From Pseudomonas xantholysinigenes (GTDB lineage Bacteria > Pseudomonadota > Gammaproteobacteria > Pseudomonadales > Pseudomonadaceae), in NCBI RefSeq assembly GCF_014268885.2, contig NZ_CP077095.1, forward strand, positions 3,415,501 through 3,479,500: a stretch of DNA of 64,000 nt, read 5' to 3'. A model generated the notes under the pieces. The model did not search any database. It was not told the DNA's origin and was given only the letters and a program-made list of their open reading frames with translations. Positions 8,008 through 16,438 of this stretch are shown here, in pieces (the first letter of the stretch is position 1; each line of letters opens with the position of its first letter). A program made the translations under genes and the position numbers.

Positions 8008-8652
8008 ATGACCTCGACCTCCGCTGACCCGAACTGCACCACCGACCGCATTCTGTTCCTGCTCAAGACCCGCGGGCCGCTCAAGACCGCCGACCTGGCC
8101 CAATTGCTCGGTATCACCTTCGAAGCCACCCGCCAGCAGGTGCAGAAGCTCCAGGCCAGCGAGCTGATCAGCGGCATCAGCGTCCCGGCCAAAGGTGCCG
8201 GCCGGCCCTCGCAGAAGTGGGCACTGACCGCCGCGGCCCAGCGCCGCTTTCCCGACTCCCACAGCGTGCTGACCCTGCAACTGATCGAAAGTGTCGAGCA
8301 GGTGTTCGGCAGCGACGGCGTCGACCGCCTGATCAGCCGCATGGAGGACAGCAACAGCCGCGAATATCAGCAAGCCTGTGGCGACGCCGAAACCTTGGAA
8401 GACAAGGTGCGCATCCTGGTGCAACTGCGTGAACGGGCCGGCTACATGGCCGAGATGCAGGCCGATGGCCAGGCCTGGCTGATCGTCGAAAACCATTGCC
8501 CGATCTGCATTGCCGCCACGCGCTGCCAAGGGTTCTGCCGTAGCGAACTGCAGGTGTTCCAGGCGGCGATTGGCGAGCAGGCCACTGTCGAGCGCTGCGA
8601 ACACCTGATCTCCGGCGATCGCCGCTGTGTCTACCGTATTTCGCCGAAGTAG
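8008..8652 (+). CDS. Winged-helix regulator with Cys-rich C-terminus (SufR-like)
   Basis: A 214-residue protein. An N-terminal winged helix (about 11-75: ILFLLKTRGPLKTADLAQLLG, then TRQQVQKLQASELI and a wing with AGRPSQKW) resembles SufR/DeoR-type regulators. The C-terminal domain has six cysteines: C164 and C167 (NHCPIC), C173, C177, C197 and C207, with H163 beside them. This pattern is typical of regulators that hold an iron-sulfur cluster or a metal. It is divergent from the biosynthetic operon and convergent with the efflux operon, so I infer that it controls one or both. Classical B. glumae toxoflavin regulators are LysR (ToxR) and LuxR (ToxJ) types, so control here would differ. ATG 8008 was chosen because residues before it have no family similarity. 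Confidence 0.72.
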   Translation: MTSTSADPNCTTDRILFLLKTRGPLKTADLAQLLGITFEATRQQVQKLQASELISGISVPAKGAGRPSQKWALTAAAQRRFPDSHSVLTLQLIESVEQVFGSDGVDRLISRMEDSNSREYQQACGDAETLEDKVRILVQLRERAGYMAEMQADGQAWLIVENHCPICIAATRCQGFCRSELQVFQAAIGEQATVERCEHLISGDRRCVYRISPK

Positions 8653-8697
8653 CTTGCTGAATTTCGAAAGTCAGCATGCACGCCGATTGTTTGAGGT

Positions 8698-8905
8698 CTG
8701 TGGGAGCAACTTCAGCCGGTGCCAGGCACCGCGTCGCTTGCTTCGCGGCGGTGCGGCGGTCCGACAAGCCCGCTCCCACAGGTGTGGTGCAGGCCCTGAG
8801 GTCAGCGCGGTCACTGTGGGAGCGGGTTCACCCGCGAACACCGGCACGGCCGGTGCCAGGCAGCGCGTCGCCTGCTTCGCCAGCAAGGCTGGTTCCTACA
8901 GGAGG
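8698..8905. repeat. REP-like palindrome cluster (GCTCCCACA family)
   Basis: Within the 319-bp gap 8653-8971, inverted units beginning TGTGGGAGC and ending GCTCCCACA enclose GCCGGTGCCAGGCACCG-type stems. Two or three copies lie head to tail or tail to tail. The same words recur at 15238-15417 and 32738-33003. They probably end transcription between the convergent regulator and efflux genes. No other gene is visible in the gap. Confidence 0.75.
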
Positions 8906-8971
8906 CGCGCAGGTTTGAGGGCTGTGACTGCAAAGCAAGACCATTGCACCCACAAGCACCATCAGTCCCGA

Positions 8972-10360
8972 CTACTGCCCCTCACTCCCCCACCCCAACG
9001 CCTTGTACAACGCAATCGCATCCAGGTACGACGCGGTCTCCGCGTCCGCCACCTCGCGCTTGATGGCGAACAGCGCGCGCTGGTTCTCCAGCACCGCCAG
9101 GTAAGTCCCCGCCCCGCGCCGGTAGCGCTTGTTGGCGATGTCGATGGCTTCGCTGCCATGCCCGGCGGATGCCACCAGGCTTTGCAGCCGCGACTGGTTG
9201 CGCACCAGTTGGGTCACCGCGTTTTCCACCTCTTCCCGTGCCTGCAACACAACCTGCTCGTAACGCGCCCGCTTGCCATCGGCCAGTGCTTCGCGCGCGC
9301 GCAGCCGGGCCCGGGCGTTGCCCAGGCGCAGGGCTGGCCAGGTGACCACCGGCGCCAGTTCGTAGGCCCGGGCGGCACTGCCCAGGTCACCGCTGCGCAA
9401 AGCGAAGAAGCCGATGAAGCCGCCCAGGTCCAGGCGTGGGTACAGCTCGGCGGTGGCCACGCCAACCTCCTCGGTGCTGGCGGCCAGTTCACGCTCGGCG
9501 CTGACCACGTCCGGGCGCTGGCCGATCAGCGCATCGACATCGCCCAACGGCAATTGCCGCGCCAGTGGCGGCAGGAACGCCGCATCGGCCTGGGCCTGGC
9601 TGCCCGGGACTGCGCCGGTGAGCACATCGAGGCGGTAACTGGCCTGCTGGATCGCCGCCTGCAACGGCGGCACCGCTGCCTCGCTGAGCAACAGGTTGGC
9701 GTGGGCGTTTTGCTGGTCTTCGTACTGGCCGCTGCCGGCCCGTACCTGGGCCGTGGTCAACTGCAGGGTCTCGCGCCAGGCCTCGACCTGGTCTTCGGCC
9801 ACGGTGAGGCTGCGCTTGAGCCCGAGCCGCAGGTAGTAGTTGCGCGCCACCTCGGCGGCAATGCTCAGGCGGGCCTGCCGCAGGTCGGCCGCGGCCGCGT
9901 CGGCACGGGCCTCGGCGGCATCGGTCAGGCGTTGCAGGCGGCCGAACAGCTCAACCTCCCACTGCACGTCGAAACCGGCGCGATACTGCTCGCTGCGCAT
10001 GCGCCGCGGGTCGCTGCCATCGGCCGGTTGCTGCTGCTCCAGGCTCTGGTTGTAACCGGCGCGGGCGGTGACCCAGGGATAGCGGTCGAGGCTGCGGTCG
10101 TCGAACAATGCCCGCGCCGCCAACAGGTTGGCATGGGCCTGGCGGATATCGTGGTTGTGGACCAGGGCCTGGTCCACCAGGCGCACCAGTTGCGGGTCGT
10201 CGAAGAATCGCCACCACTGCGCCGGCAACTCGCCACGCGCGGCGAACGCGGCCCGCTGCGGGCTGTGTACGCCGCTGACCGGGATTTGCGGCACCTGATA
10301 ATCCGGGCCGACGCTACAGGCGCCCAACGCCAGCAATGCAACAGGCAACAGACGTTTCAT
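8972..10360 (-). CDS. Outer-membrane efflux lipoprotein (OprM/NodT family)
   Basis: A 462-residue TolC-superfamily outer-membrane channel for a tripartite pump. The N-terminus MKRLLPVALLALGACSVGPDYQVP is a lipoprotein signal with the lipidated Cys at residue 15, followed by the SVGPDY motif typical of this family. Two homologous halves rich in alanine-containing helices (LARANL-like repeats, YLRLGLKRSLTVAEDQVE, then TYLAVLENQRALFA near the end) fit the channel fold. The start codon overlaps the end of the RND gene by 4 bp. It matches the ToxI position of toxoflavin exporters; export of the cluster product is inferred from location. Confidence 0.92.
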   Translation of the reverse strand: MKRLLPVALLALGACSVGPDYQVPQIPVSGVHSPQRAAFAARGELPAQWWRFFDDPQLVRLVDQALVHNHDIRQAHANLLAARALFDDRSLDRYPWVTARAGYNQSLEQQQPADGSDPRRMRSEQYRAGFDVQWEVELFGRLQRLTDAAEARADAAAADLRQARLSIAAEVARNYYLRLGLKRSLTVAEDQVEAWRETLQLTTAQVRAGSGQYEDQQNAHANLLLSEAAVPPLQAAIQQASYRLDVLTGAVPGSQAQADAAFLPPLARQLPLGDVDALIGQRPDVVSAERELAASTEEVGVATAELYPRLDLGGFIGFFALRSGDLGSAARAYELAPVVTWPALRLGNARARLRAREALADGKRARYEQVVLQAREEVENAVTQLVRNQSRLQSLVASAGHGSEAIDIANKRYRRGAGTYLAVLENQRALFAIKREVADAETASYLDAIALYKALGWGSEGQ

Positions 10361-13300
10361 GGCTGACGCTCCAGGGTTTCGGCCAACGACCGGGCGCGCG
10401 GCGAGCGCACCGTGCTGGCATGGTCGCGGGCCAGCAGGCTGTAGATGGTCGGCAGCACGAACAGGGTGAACAGCGTGCCCACCAGCATGCCGGTGACAAT
10501 CACCACGCCCAGCCCGAAACGGCTGGCGGCACCGGCACCGGAGGCGAACAGCAGCGGGATCAGCCCCACCACCATCGCCGCCGTGGTCATCAGGATCGGC
10601 CGCAGGCGGATCCGCGCCGCCTGGCCGATGGCCGCGCGGCGGTCGAGGTGCTGCTCGGCCTGCAAGGTGTTGGCGAACTCGACCATGAGGATGCCGTGCT
10701 TGCTGATCAGGCCGATCAGGGTGACCAGGCCGATCTGCGTGTAGATGTTCACCGTGGCCACCCCCAGGGCCAGCGGCAGCAGCGCGCCGCTGATCGACAA
10801 CGGTACGGTGATGAGGATGATCAGCGGATCGACCAGGCTCTCGTACTGCGCCGCCAGCACCAGGTAGATCACCACCACGGCGGCGAGGAAGGCCAGCATC
10901 AGCGCGTTGCCCTCCTGCTGGTACTGGCGCGCATCGGACTGCCAGTCGATGCTGAAGCCCGCGGGCAATTGCGCGGCGGCCTGCTCGAGGAAGGCCACGG
11001 TATCGCCCAGAGTCACCCCGGCAGCGGGGATGGCCTGGAAGGTCGCGGCGTTCTGCTGGTTGAACTGGGTCAGGCGGTTGGGTTCGACCTGCTCGCTGAC
11101 CTGCACCACGGTGGACAGCGGCACCAGCCGGCCCTCCTCGCTGCGCACGTACTGGCGGGTCAACGCCTGCGGGGTCAGGCGCTGGTCCCTGGGGCTCTGG
11201 GCGATCACGTCGTAGGAGCGGCCGTCCAGACCAAAGCGATTGAGGTAGTTCTCGCCCACCAGCACCGCCAGCGATTCGCCGATGTCCTGCATGCGGATGC
11301 CCATGCTGTTGGCCTTGGCCCGGTCGACGCGCACCTGCACCACCGGGTTGTTGTAGTCCAGGTCACTGTCGACCACGGCGAACAGGCCACTCTGCCGGGC
11401 CTTGCCCTTGAGCTGCTCCATGGTGTCGTACAGCACGCGGTAGTCCTGGGAGCTGCGCAGCACCATCTGCACTGGCAGGCCACCGGTGGAGCCTGGCAAC
11501 GCCGGCAGCTGGAAGGCGAAGATGCTGGTGCCCTCGACATCGTTGACCGCCGCTTGCAGCTCGAGCTGGATCTGCGAGGCATTGCGCTCGCGCTCGTCCC
11601 AGGGCTGCAGGTTGATGCCACCGATGCCCGAGGCAATGCCGTCGCTGCCGTTGATGATCCAGGTGCTGACAGTCTCCGGCAAGGTGCGGTAGACCGCATC
11701 GAGCTTGTCGGCGAAGCGCTCTACATAGGCCAGGTTGGCGTGCTGCGGCGCCTTGATCGCGGTGAGCAGGCCGGCCTGGTCCTCGGTCGGCGCCAGCTCG
11801 CGCTGCGGCAGGCTGTACAACAGCGGCAAGCTGACCAGCACCAGCACGGCGAACGCGACGCTGATCCAACGGTGCTTCAGGGAAAAACCCAGGACCTGCG
11901 CGTAGCGCTCGGCCAGCCACTCGAAGAAGCGGTTGGCGGCATGGGCCATGCGCCCCTCGGATTGGCGCGCATCGAGCAAGAACGAGCTCATCACCGGCGA
12001 CAGGGTCAGCGCCACCACCCCGGACACCACCACCGCCCCGGCCAGGGTCAGGGCGAATTCGCGGAACAACGCGCCGGTCAGGCCGCCCATCATGCCGATC
12101 GGCGCATATACCGCCGCCAGGGTGATGGTCATGGCGATCACCGGCCCGGCCACCTCGCGGGCGCCGATCAGCGCCGCGGCCACCGGCGTACGGCCTTCCT
12201 CGATATGCCGGTGCACGTTTTCCACCACGACGATGGCATCGTCCACCACCAGCCCCACCGCCAGCACCATGGCCAGCAGCGTCAGCAGGTTGATGCTGAA
12301 GCCGAACGCCAGCATCAGCGCCGCCGCGCCGAGCATCGACAGCGGGATGGTCACCACCGGGATCAACACCGTGCGCAGCGAGCCCAGGCACAGGTAGATC
12401 ACCACCACCACGATCAACAGCGCCTCGAGCAGGGTCTTGCTCACTTCGTCGATCGACGCCTGGATGAAACGCGCGGTCTCGAAGGCCAGTTCGGCCTTGG
12501 TGTCCGGTGGCAGGGTCTGGCGGATCTGCGGCAGCAGTTGGCGGATGCCATCGACGATCACCAACGGGTTGCCGCCAGGGGTGGCGAACAGCCCCAGGTG
12601 CACCGCCGGCACGCCGTCCATGCTGGCGCTGGTCTCGGCGGAGGCTGCGCCCAGCTCGACGGTGCCGATATCGCGGATGCGCACCAGCCCATTGCCATCG
12701 TTGCGGATCACCAGCTCGCGGAAATCACCGACCGAGGTCAGGTCGGTGTCGACGCGGATATTGGCGATCACGTACTGGCCCTTCACCTTGCCGGGCGCGG
12801 CCTGGTAGTTGTTGCGCCGCACCGCCTCGGCCACGTCGGCGGCGGTCAGGCCGCGCGCGGCCAGGCGCGCCGGGTCGATCCACAGGCGCATGGACAGGGT
12901 CTGGCCGCCGAAAACCTGGACCTTGGCCACGCCTTCAATGGTGCTGAGCAGCGGCTCGACCACCCGGGTGAGGTAGTCGGTCAGCGCCGGGATCGGCAGG
13001 CTCGGGCTGGCGAAGCCGATATAGGCCACTGCCGTCGACTCGCCGGCGGAGCGCTCGATCACCGGGTCATAGGCCCGCTCCGGCAGGCGGTAGCGCACCT
13101 GGTTGACCTTGGCCATCACCTCCGTGAGAGCCTGGGTCGAGTCGCGGTTGAGTTCCATGCGCACGGTCACCAGGCTGCGGCCCTGCACCGAGGAAGACGA
13201 CAGGTAGTCGATGCCTTCCACCGAGGACACCGCCTGGGCGATCGGCTGGGTGACGAAACCTTGCATCAGTTCGGCGGGGGCGCCGGGGTATTCGGTGGTG

Positions 13301-13440
13301 ACGGTGATGGTCGAGCTTTCCAGCAACGGGTACTGGCGGATCGGCAATTGCAGCAGCGACAGCAACCCCAGCAGCAGGATCAGGGTGCTGACCACCAGCG
13401 CCAGCACAGGCCGGCGCACGAACAGGTCGGTGAATGTCAT
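10357..13440 (-). CDS. RND (HAE1-type) inner-membrane efflux pump
   Basis: A 1027-residue proton-driven pump of normal family length. It shows the HAE1 architecture: N-terminal TM1 (RRPVLALVVSTLILLLGLL), a periplasmic domain starting with QYPLLESSTITV, the TM4 signature GLVVDDAIVVVEN with the paired aspartates of the proton relay, a second large periplasmic loop, and the C-terminal block PLILITVPLSISGALLPL followed by GLVTLIGLISKHGILMVEFAN and RPILMTT. It lies 18 bp after the membrane-fusion gene and overlaps the outer-membrane gene by 4 bp. Position and order match ToxH of the toxoflavin exporter. Substrate is inferred. Confidence 0.94.
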   Translation of the reverse strand: MTFTDLFVRRPVLALVVSTLILLLGLLSLLQLPIRQYPLLESSTITVTTEYPGAPAELMQGFVTQPIAQAVSSVEGIDYLSSSSVQGRSLVTVRMELNRDSTQALTEVMAKVNQVRYRLPERAYDPVIERSAGESTAVAYIGFASPSLPIPALTDYLTRVVEPLLSTIEGVAKVQVFGGQTLSMRLWIDPARLAARGLTAADVAEAVRRNNYQAAPGKVKGQYVIANIRVDTDLTSVGDFRELVIRNDGNGLVRIRDIGTVELGAASAETSASMDGVPAVHLGLFATPGGNPLVIVDGIRQLLPQIRQTLPPDTKAELAFETARFIQASIDEVSKTLLEALLIVVVVIYLCLGSLRTVLIPVVTIPLSMLGAAALMLAFGFSINLLTLLAMVLAVGLVVDDAIVVVENVHRHIEEGRTPVAAALIGAREVAGPVIAMTITLAAVYAPIGMMGGLTGALFREFALTLAGAVVVSGVVALTLSPVMSSFLLDARQSEGRMAHAANRFFEWLAERYAQVLGFSLKHRWISVAFAVLVLVSLPLLYSLPQRELAPTEDQAGLLTAIKAPQHANLAYVERFADKLDAVYRTLPETVSTWIINGSDGIASGIGGINLQPWDERERNASQIQLELQAAVNDVEGTSIFAFQLPALPGSTGGLPVQMVLRSSQDYRVLYDTMEQLKGKARQSGLFAVVDSDLDYNNPVVQVRVDRAKANSMGIRMQDIGESLAVLVGENYLNRFGLDGRSYDVIAQSPRDQRLTPQALTRQYVRSEEGRLVPLSTVVQVSEQVEPNRLTQFNQQNAATFQAIPAAGVTLGDTVAFLEQAAAQLPAGFSIDWQSDARQYQQEGNALMLAFLAAVVVIYLVLAAQYESLVDPLIILITVPLSISGALLPLALGVATVNIYTQIGLVTLIGLISKHGILMVEFANTLQAEQHLDRRAAIGQAARIRLRPILMTTAAMVVGLIPLLFASGAGAASRFGLGVVIVTGMLVGTLFTLFVLPTIYSLLARDHASTVRSPRARSLAETLERQP

Positions 13441-13458
13441 GGCGGGTTCTCGCGGGGG

Positions 13459-14553
13459 TCAGGCGCCGCTGGCCGGGGCCTGCAGGGTATCTTCGATGGC
13501 TTGCACGGCGGTGCCGTCGCTCAGGCGCAATTGCCCGGAGACCACCACCTGGTCGTCCTCACGCAAGCCCTGTTCGATCACCACCCGGCCGGCCTGGCGC
13601 TCGCCGGTGCGTACCGAGACGCGTTGCACCACCAGGGCATCGGCGGCGGCATCGTGGCGGGCGACGAATACCGTGTCGCCATAGGCGGTATAGGCCACCG
13701 CGGTTTCCGGCACGCTGAGCACCTGGCCGACCTCGGGGCTGGCCACCTGCACACTGGCGTACATACCGGCCGCCAGGCGCGCATCGGGGTTGGCCAGCGT
13801 CGCCTGCACCTGCACCGTGCGCGAACGGCCGATCAGCGGGTCGATGGCCGTGATGCGCGCGGTGAACGGTGTGTCGGGGAAGGCGTCGAGACGCACCTGC
13901 ACCGGCTGGCCGGGGCGCAATTGGGCGCTGAGCTGCTCTTCGAGGGAGAAGTTGACGTACAGACTGCGGGTATCGATCAGGCTGACCACCGGATCACCGA
14001 CATTGAGGTACTGGCCCTGGTTGACCCGACGGATGCCCAGGCGCCCATCGAATGGCGCGCGCACGGTCTTCTGGGCGATCACTGCCTCGGTATGGGCCAG
14101 CTCGCCCTGGGCCATGTCGCGGGCGGCCAGGGCGTTGTCCAGCTGCTCCTGGGTGGCGGCGTTCTCGCGCAGCAGGTCCTTGACCCGCCGGTGGTTGGTG
14201 CGCGCGTTGTCCAGCTGGGCCTTGAGGCGCAGGCGCTCGGCCTGCTCCGGCGCATCGTTGAGGGTTATCAGCACATCGCCCTTGCGCACCTGTTGGCCAG
14301 AGCTGAAGTTGATCGCCGTGACCCGCCCGCCGATCTCGGCGGAGACCAGCACCTGGTGTACCGCCTCAAGCTCGCCGACCCCGGCAAAAGCACGGTTTTC
14401 CAGGCCTTTCTGCACCGTGGCCAAGGCCACCTTGACCAGGTGCCGCGGCGCGGCGGCAGTGGCCTGGGCCTGGCCGGCATGGCGCCAGGCCAGGCCACCG
14501 GCGGTGACCAGGGCCAGCACCAGGGCGCTGCCGAGTATCGCTTTGCCATTCAT
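13459..14553 (-). CDS. RND periplasmic membrane-fusion protein
   Basis: A 364-residue adaptor linking pump and outer-membrane channel. A single N-terminal membrane anchor (AILGSALVLALVTAGGLAW) precedes the lipoyl half-motif VSAEIGGRVTAINFSSGQQVRKGDVLITLN, a helical hairpin (about 100-165), the second lipoyl half VRAPFDGRLGIRRVNQGQYL, and a beta-barrel domain. ATG 14553 was chosen because it places the hydrophobic anchor at the N-terminus; a longer in-frame reading to 15033 only covers the neighbouring gene in another frame. First of three tightly packed efflux genes, 14 bp downstream of the small membrane protein gene. Confidence 0.93.
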   Translation of the reverse strand: MNGKAILGSALVLALVTAGGLAWRHAGQAQATAAAPRHLVKVALATVQKGLENRAFAGVGELEAVHQVLVSAEIGGRVTAINFSSGQQVRKGDVLITLNDAPEQAERLRLKAQLDNARTNHRRVKDLLRENAATQEQLDNALAARDMAQGELAHTEAVIAQKTVRAPFDGRLGIRRVNQGQYLNVGDPVVSLIDTRSLYVNFSLEEQLSAQLRPGQPVQVRLDAFPDTPFTARITAIDPLIGRSRTVQVQATLANPDARLAAGMYASVQVASPEVGQVLSVPETAVAYTAYGDTVFVARHDAAADALVVQRVSVRTGERQAGRVVIEQGLREDDQVVVSGQLRLSDGTAVQAIEDTLQAPASGA

Positions 14554-14567
14554 TGCGCGTCCTCCCC

Positions 14568-15053
14568 TCATGCCCAGCTCAGGTTGAACAGGAAGAACGC
14601 CAGGATCGACCAGAGCACCAGCACCAGGTGGGTCAATTGCAGGCCTTCCTGGCGGATCCAGTAACCGAACCACAGGCCGCCGAGCAACATCGCCAAGGTG
14701 AAGGCGAGCATGGCGCCCAGCGCCAGGTTCAGCCAGGCCCGGGCCATGAGCGGGTCCTGGGCGATGACCAGGGCATAACTGCCGATCCAGGCCGAAAGGC
14801 TGGCGACAATCTGCAACAGCAAGATCACCAGCAGCGCAACCCGAGCCAGGGTCGGCGACTGGCAGGCGCGGCGCAACAGGGGGAATTCGATGGCCGGTGG
14901 TTGGCGCAGCGGCGCCATGGCCAGGGTGGCGCCGATGGCGCCGACGGAGCTGGAGAACGCCTGCAGGTTGTTCAGTACCGCGATGCTCAGCCACAGCGCC
15001 AGGCCCACGGCCTGGATGGCCTGGAACAGCCACAGGGAGGTGTGCAAATCCAT
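14568..15053 (-). CDS. Small four-helix membrane protein heading the efflux operon (ToxF position)
   Basis: A 161-residue protein with about four hydrophobic segments (WLFQAIQAVGLALWLSIAVLN; VALLVILLLQIVASLSAWIG; WLNLALGAMLAFTLAMLLGG; LVLVLWSILAFFLFNL), similar in layout to DUF2165 membrane proteins. ATG 15053 has a GGA-type ribosome site upstream; the longer alternative at 15104 would need a TTG codon. Burkholderia toxFGHI also has a gene ahead of the MFP-RND-OMF trio, so this is a plausible counterpart. Function is not established; it may assist export or immunity (inference). Confidence 0.7.
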   Translation of the reverse strand: MDLHTSLWLFQAIQAVGLALWLSIAVLNNLQAFSSSVGAIGATLAMAPLRQPPAIEFPLLRRACQSPTLARVALLVILLLQIVASLSAWIGSYALVIAQDPLMARAWLNLALGAMLAFTLAMLLGGLWFGYWIRQEGLQLTHLVLVLWSILAFFLFNLSWA

Positions 15054-15237
15054 ATCAACGTCCGTATTGATGGCCTGGCTTGGGGTGTCCAGGCAATTAC
15101 ACAAGAAAACGCTTGGATATTAGTGGCAGCCTTGCCGATACACAAGCGTTGCCATTACGGGCGTGTGCGCAGGAATGAGCGTTGATATGGGTCAGGGCTT
15201 GTGCAGCGCCAGGTAAGGCTGGCGTCTACAGGTGGGG

Positions 15238-15417
15238 TCTGTGGGAGCAACTTCAGGCAGCCGGTGCCAGGCACCGCGGCGCTTGCTTCGCGGGTAAACC
15301 CGCTCCCACAGGCGTAACGCATGGTTTGAGGTCGGCGCGGTTGCTGTGGGAGCGGCTTCAGCCGCGAACACCGGCGCAGCCGGTGCCATCCATCGCGGCG
15401 CCTGGTGCGCCAGCAAG
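15238..15417. repeat. REP-like palindromes in the 364-bp gap before eamA
   Basis: The gap 15054-15417 holds the efflux operon promoter area (AT-rich around 15100-15140) and, from 15238, two convergent REP-like units with GGGAGCAACTTCAGGCAG and GGGAGCGGCTTCAGCCGCG words flanking GGTGCCAGGCACCG stems. The same family occurs at 8698 and 32738. No gene is visible here. Confidence 0.75.
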
Positions 15418-16305
15418 TCAGGTGCTGACGGCCGCTCGCAGCCGCTGCCCCAGCCGCGGCCCGAACACATTGATCAGCAAGCCGAGCATCACCAGCAGCG
15501 CGCCCCAGCCCTGCACCTCGGTCAGCCGCTCGCCCAGCAACAAGGCCGACGAACTCAAGCCGATCACCGGCACCAGCAACGAGAACGGCGCCACCTTGCC
15601 GGCCGGGTGGCGCGACAGCAGCGTGCTCCACAGGCTGTAACCGACCATGGTGGCGACAAACGCCAGGTACACCAGGGCCAGCACCGAACTCCAGCCGATA
15701 TTGGCCAGTGCGTGCCCGATCCGCTCGGGCCCCTCCAGCCACCACGACAGGGCCAGGAACGGCAGCGGCGGGATCAGCCCGCCCCAGATCACCAGGGCCA
15801 CCAGGTCGACCTGGCCGAAGCGCCGGGTAATGATGTTGCCCATGCCCCACATGGCGCCCGCGCACAGCGTCAGCAGCAGGGCGATCAACGGCACATGCCC
15901 GCTGTCCTCGCTGCCGATCACCGCCAGCCCTCCGGCCGCCACCAGCAGCCCCAGGACACTGGCCAGGCGCAGCCGCTCACCGAGGAACAACGCCGCGAAG
16001 CCAAGGGTAAAGAACGCCTGGGACTGCAGCACCAGCGATGCCAGCCCCGGCGGCATGCCGCTGTACATGGCCTGGAACAGAAAGGCGAACTGCCCCAGCG
16101 AGATGGTCGCGCCATAGGCGATCAGCCAGCGCCACGGCAGGTTCGGGCGGCGCACCAGGAATACCGCCGGGAAGGCCACCAACAAGAAGCGCAACGCCCC
16201 CAGCAGCATCGGCGGCAGGCCGTCGAGGCCAACCTTGATCACCACGAAATTGACGCCCCAGGCGATGATCACCACCAGGGCGATCAGCAGGTCCTTGAGT
16301 GGCAT
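15418..16305 (-). CDS. eamA: EamA cysteine/O-acetylserine exporter (DMT superfamily)
   Basis: A 295-residue inner-membrane protein with ten predicted helices in two EamA repeats. It matches E. coli EamA in several stretches: WGVNFVVIKVGLDGLPPMLL, RFLLVAFPAVF, GQFAFLFQAM, GMPPGLASLVLQSQAFFT, LVYLAFVATMVGY and SLLVPVIGLSSSALLLGERL. EamA-type proteins export cysteine-pathway metabolites. ATG 16305 is preferred over 16314 because an AAGGA ribosome site lies about 9 bases before it, while it abuts the earlier ATG. The gene stands alone on the minus strand between REP DNA and the WYL regulator. Family firm, substrate moderately so. Confidence 0.85.
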   Translation of the reverse strand: MPLKDLLIALVVIIAWGVNFVVIKVGLDGLPPMLLGALRFLLVAFPAVFLVRRPNLPWRWLIAYGATISLGQFAFLFQAMYSGMPPGLASLVLQSQAFFTLGFAALFLGERLRLASVLGLLVAAGGLAVIGSEDSGHVPLIALLLTLCAGAMWGMGNIITRRFGQVDLVALVIWGGLIPPLPFLALSWWLEGPERIGHALANIGWSSVLALVYLAFVATMVGYSLWSTLLSRHPAGKVAPFSLLVPVIGLSSSALLLGERLTEVQGWGALLVMLGLLINVFGPRLGQRLRAAVST

Positions 16306-16438
16306 TGCACGCATTCCTTCTACAGGCTTGTTTTAGTCATATTTAGTTACAGCATAAGGTCAATCCTCCGCCGCGAACCAGCACAGTCAAGCGCCAACCT
16401 TGCGCAACAGTCGATGATCGTCAGTGTCAGCAAGCACA

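Noticed and set aside
10336..14664. A 1442-codon open frame on the plus strand across the efflux genes
   Set aside because: It is antisense to the RND and membrane-fusion genes, which have strong family matches. Its translation is low-complexity, rich in His, Gln and Arg, as expected from a GC-rich shadow frame.
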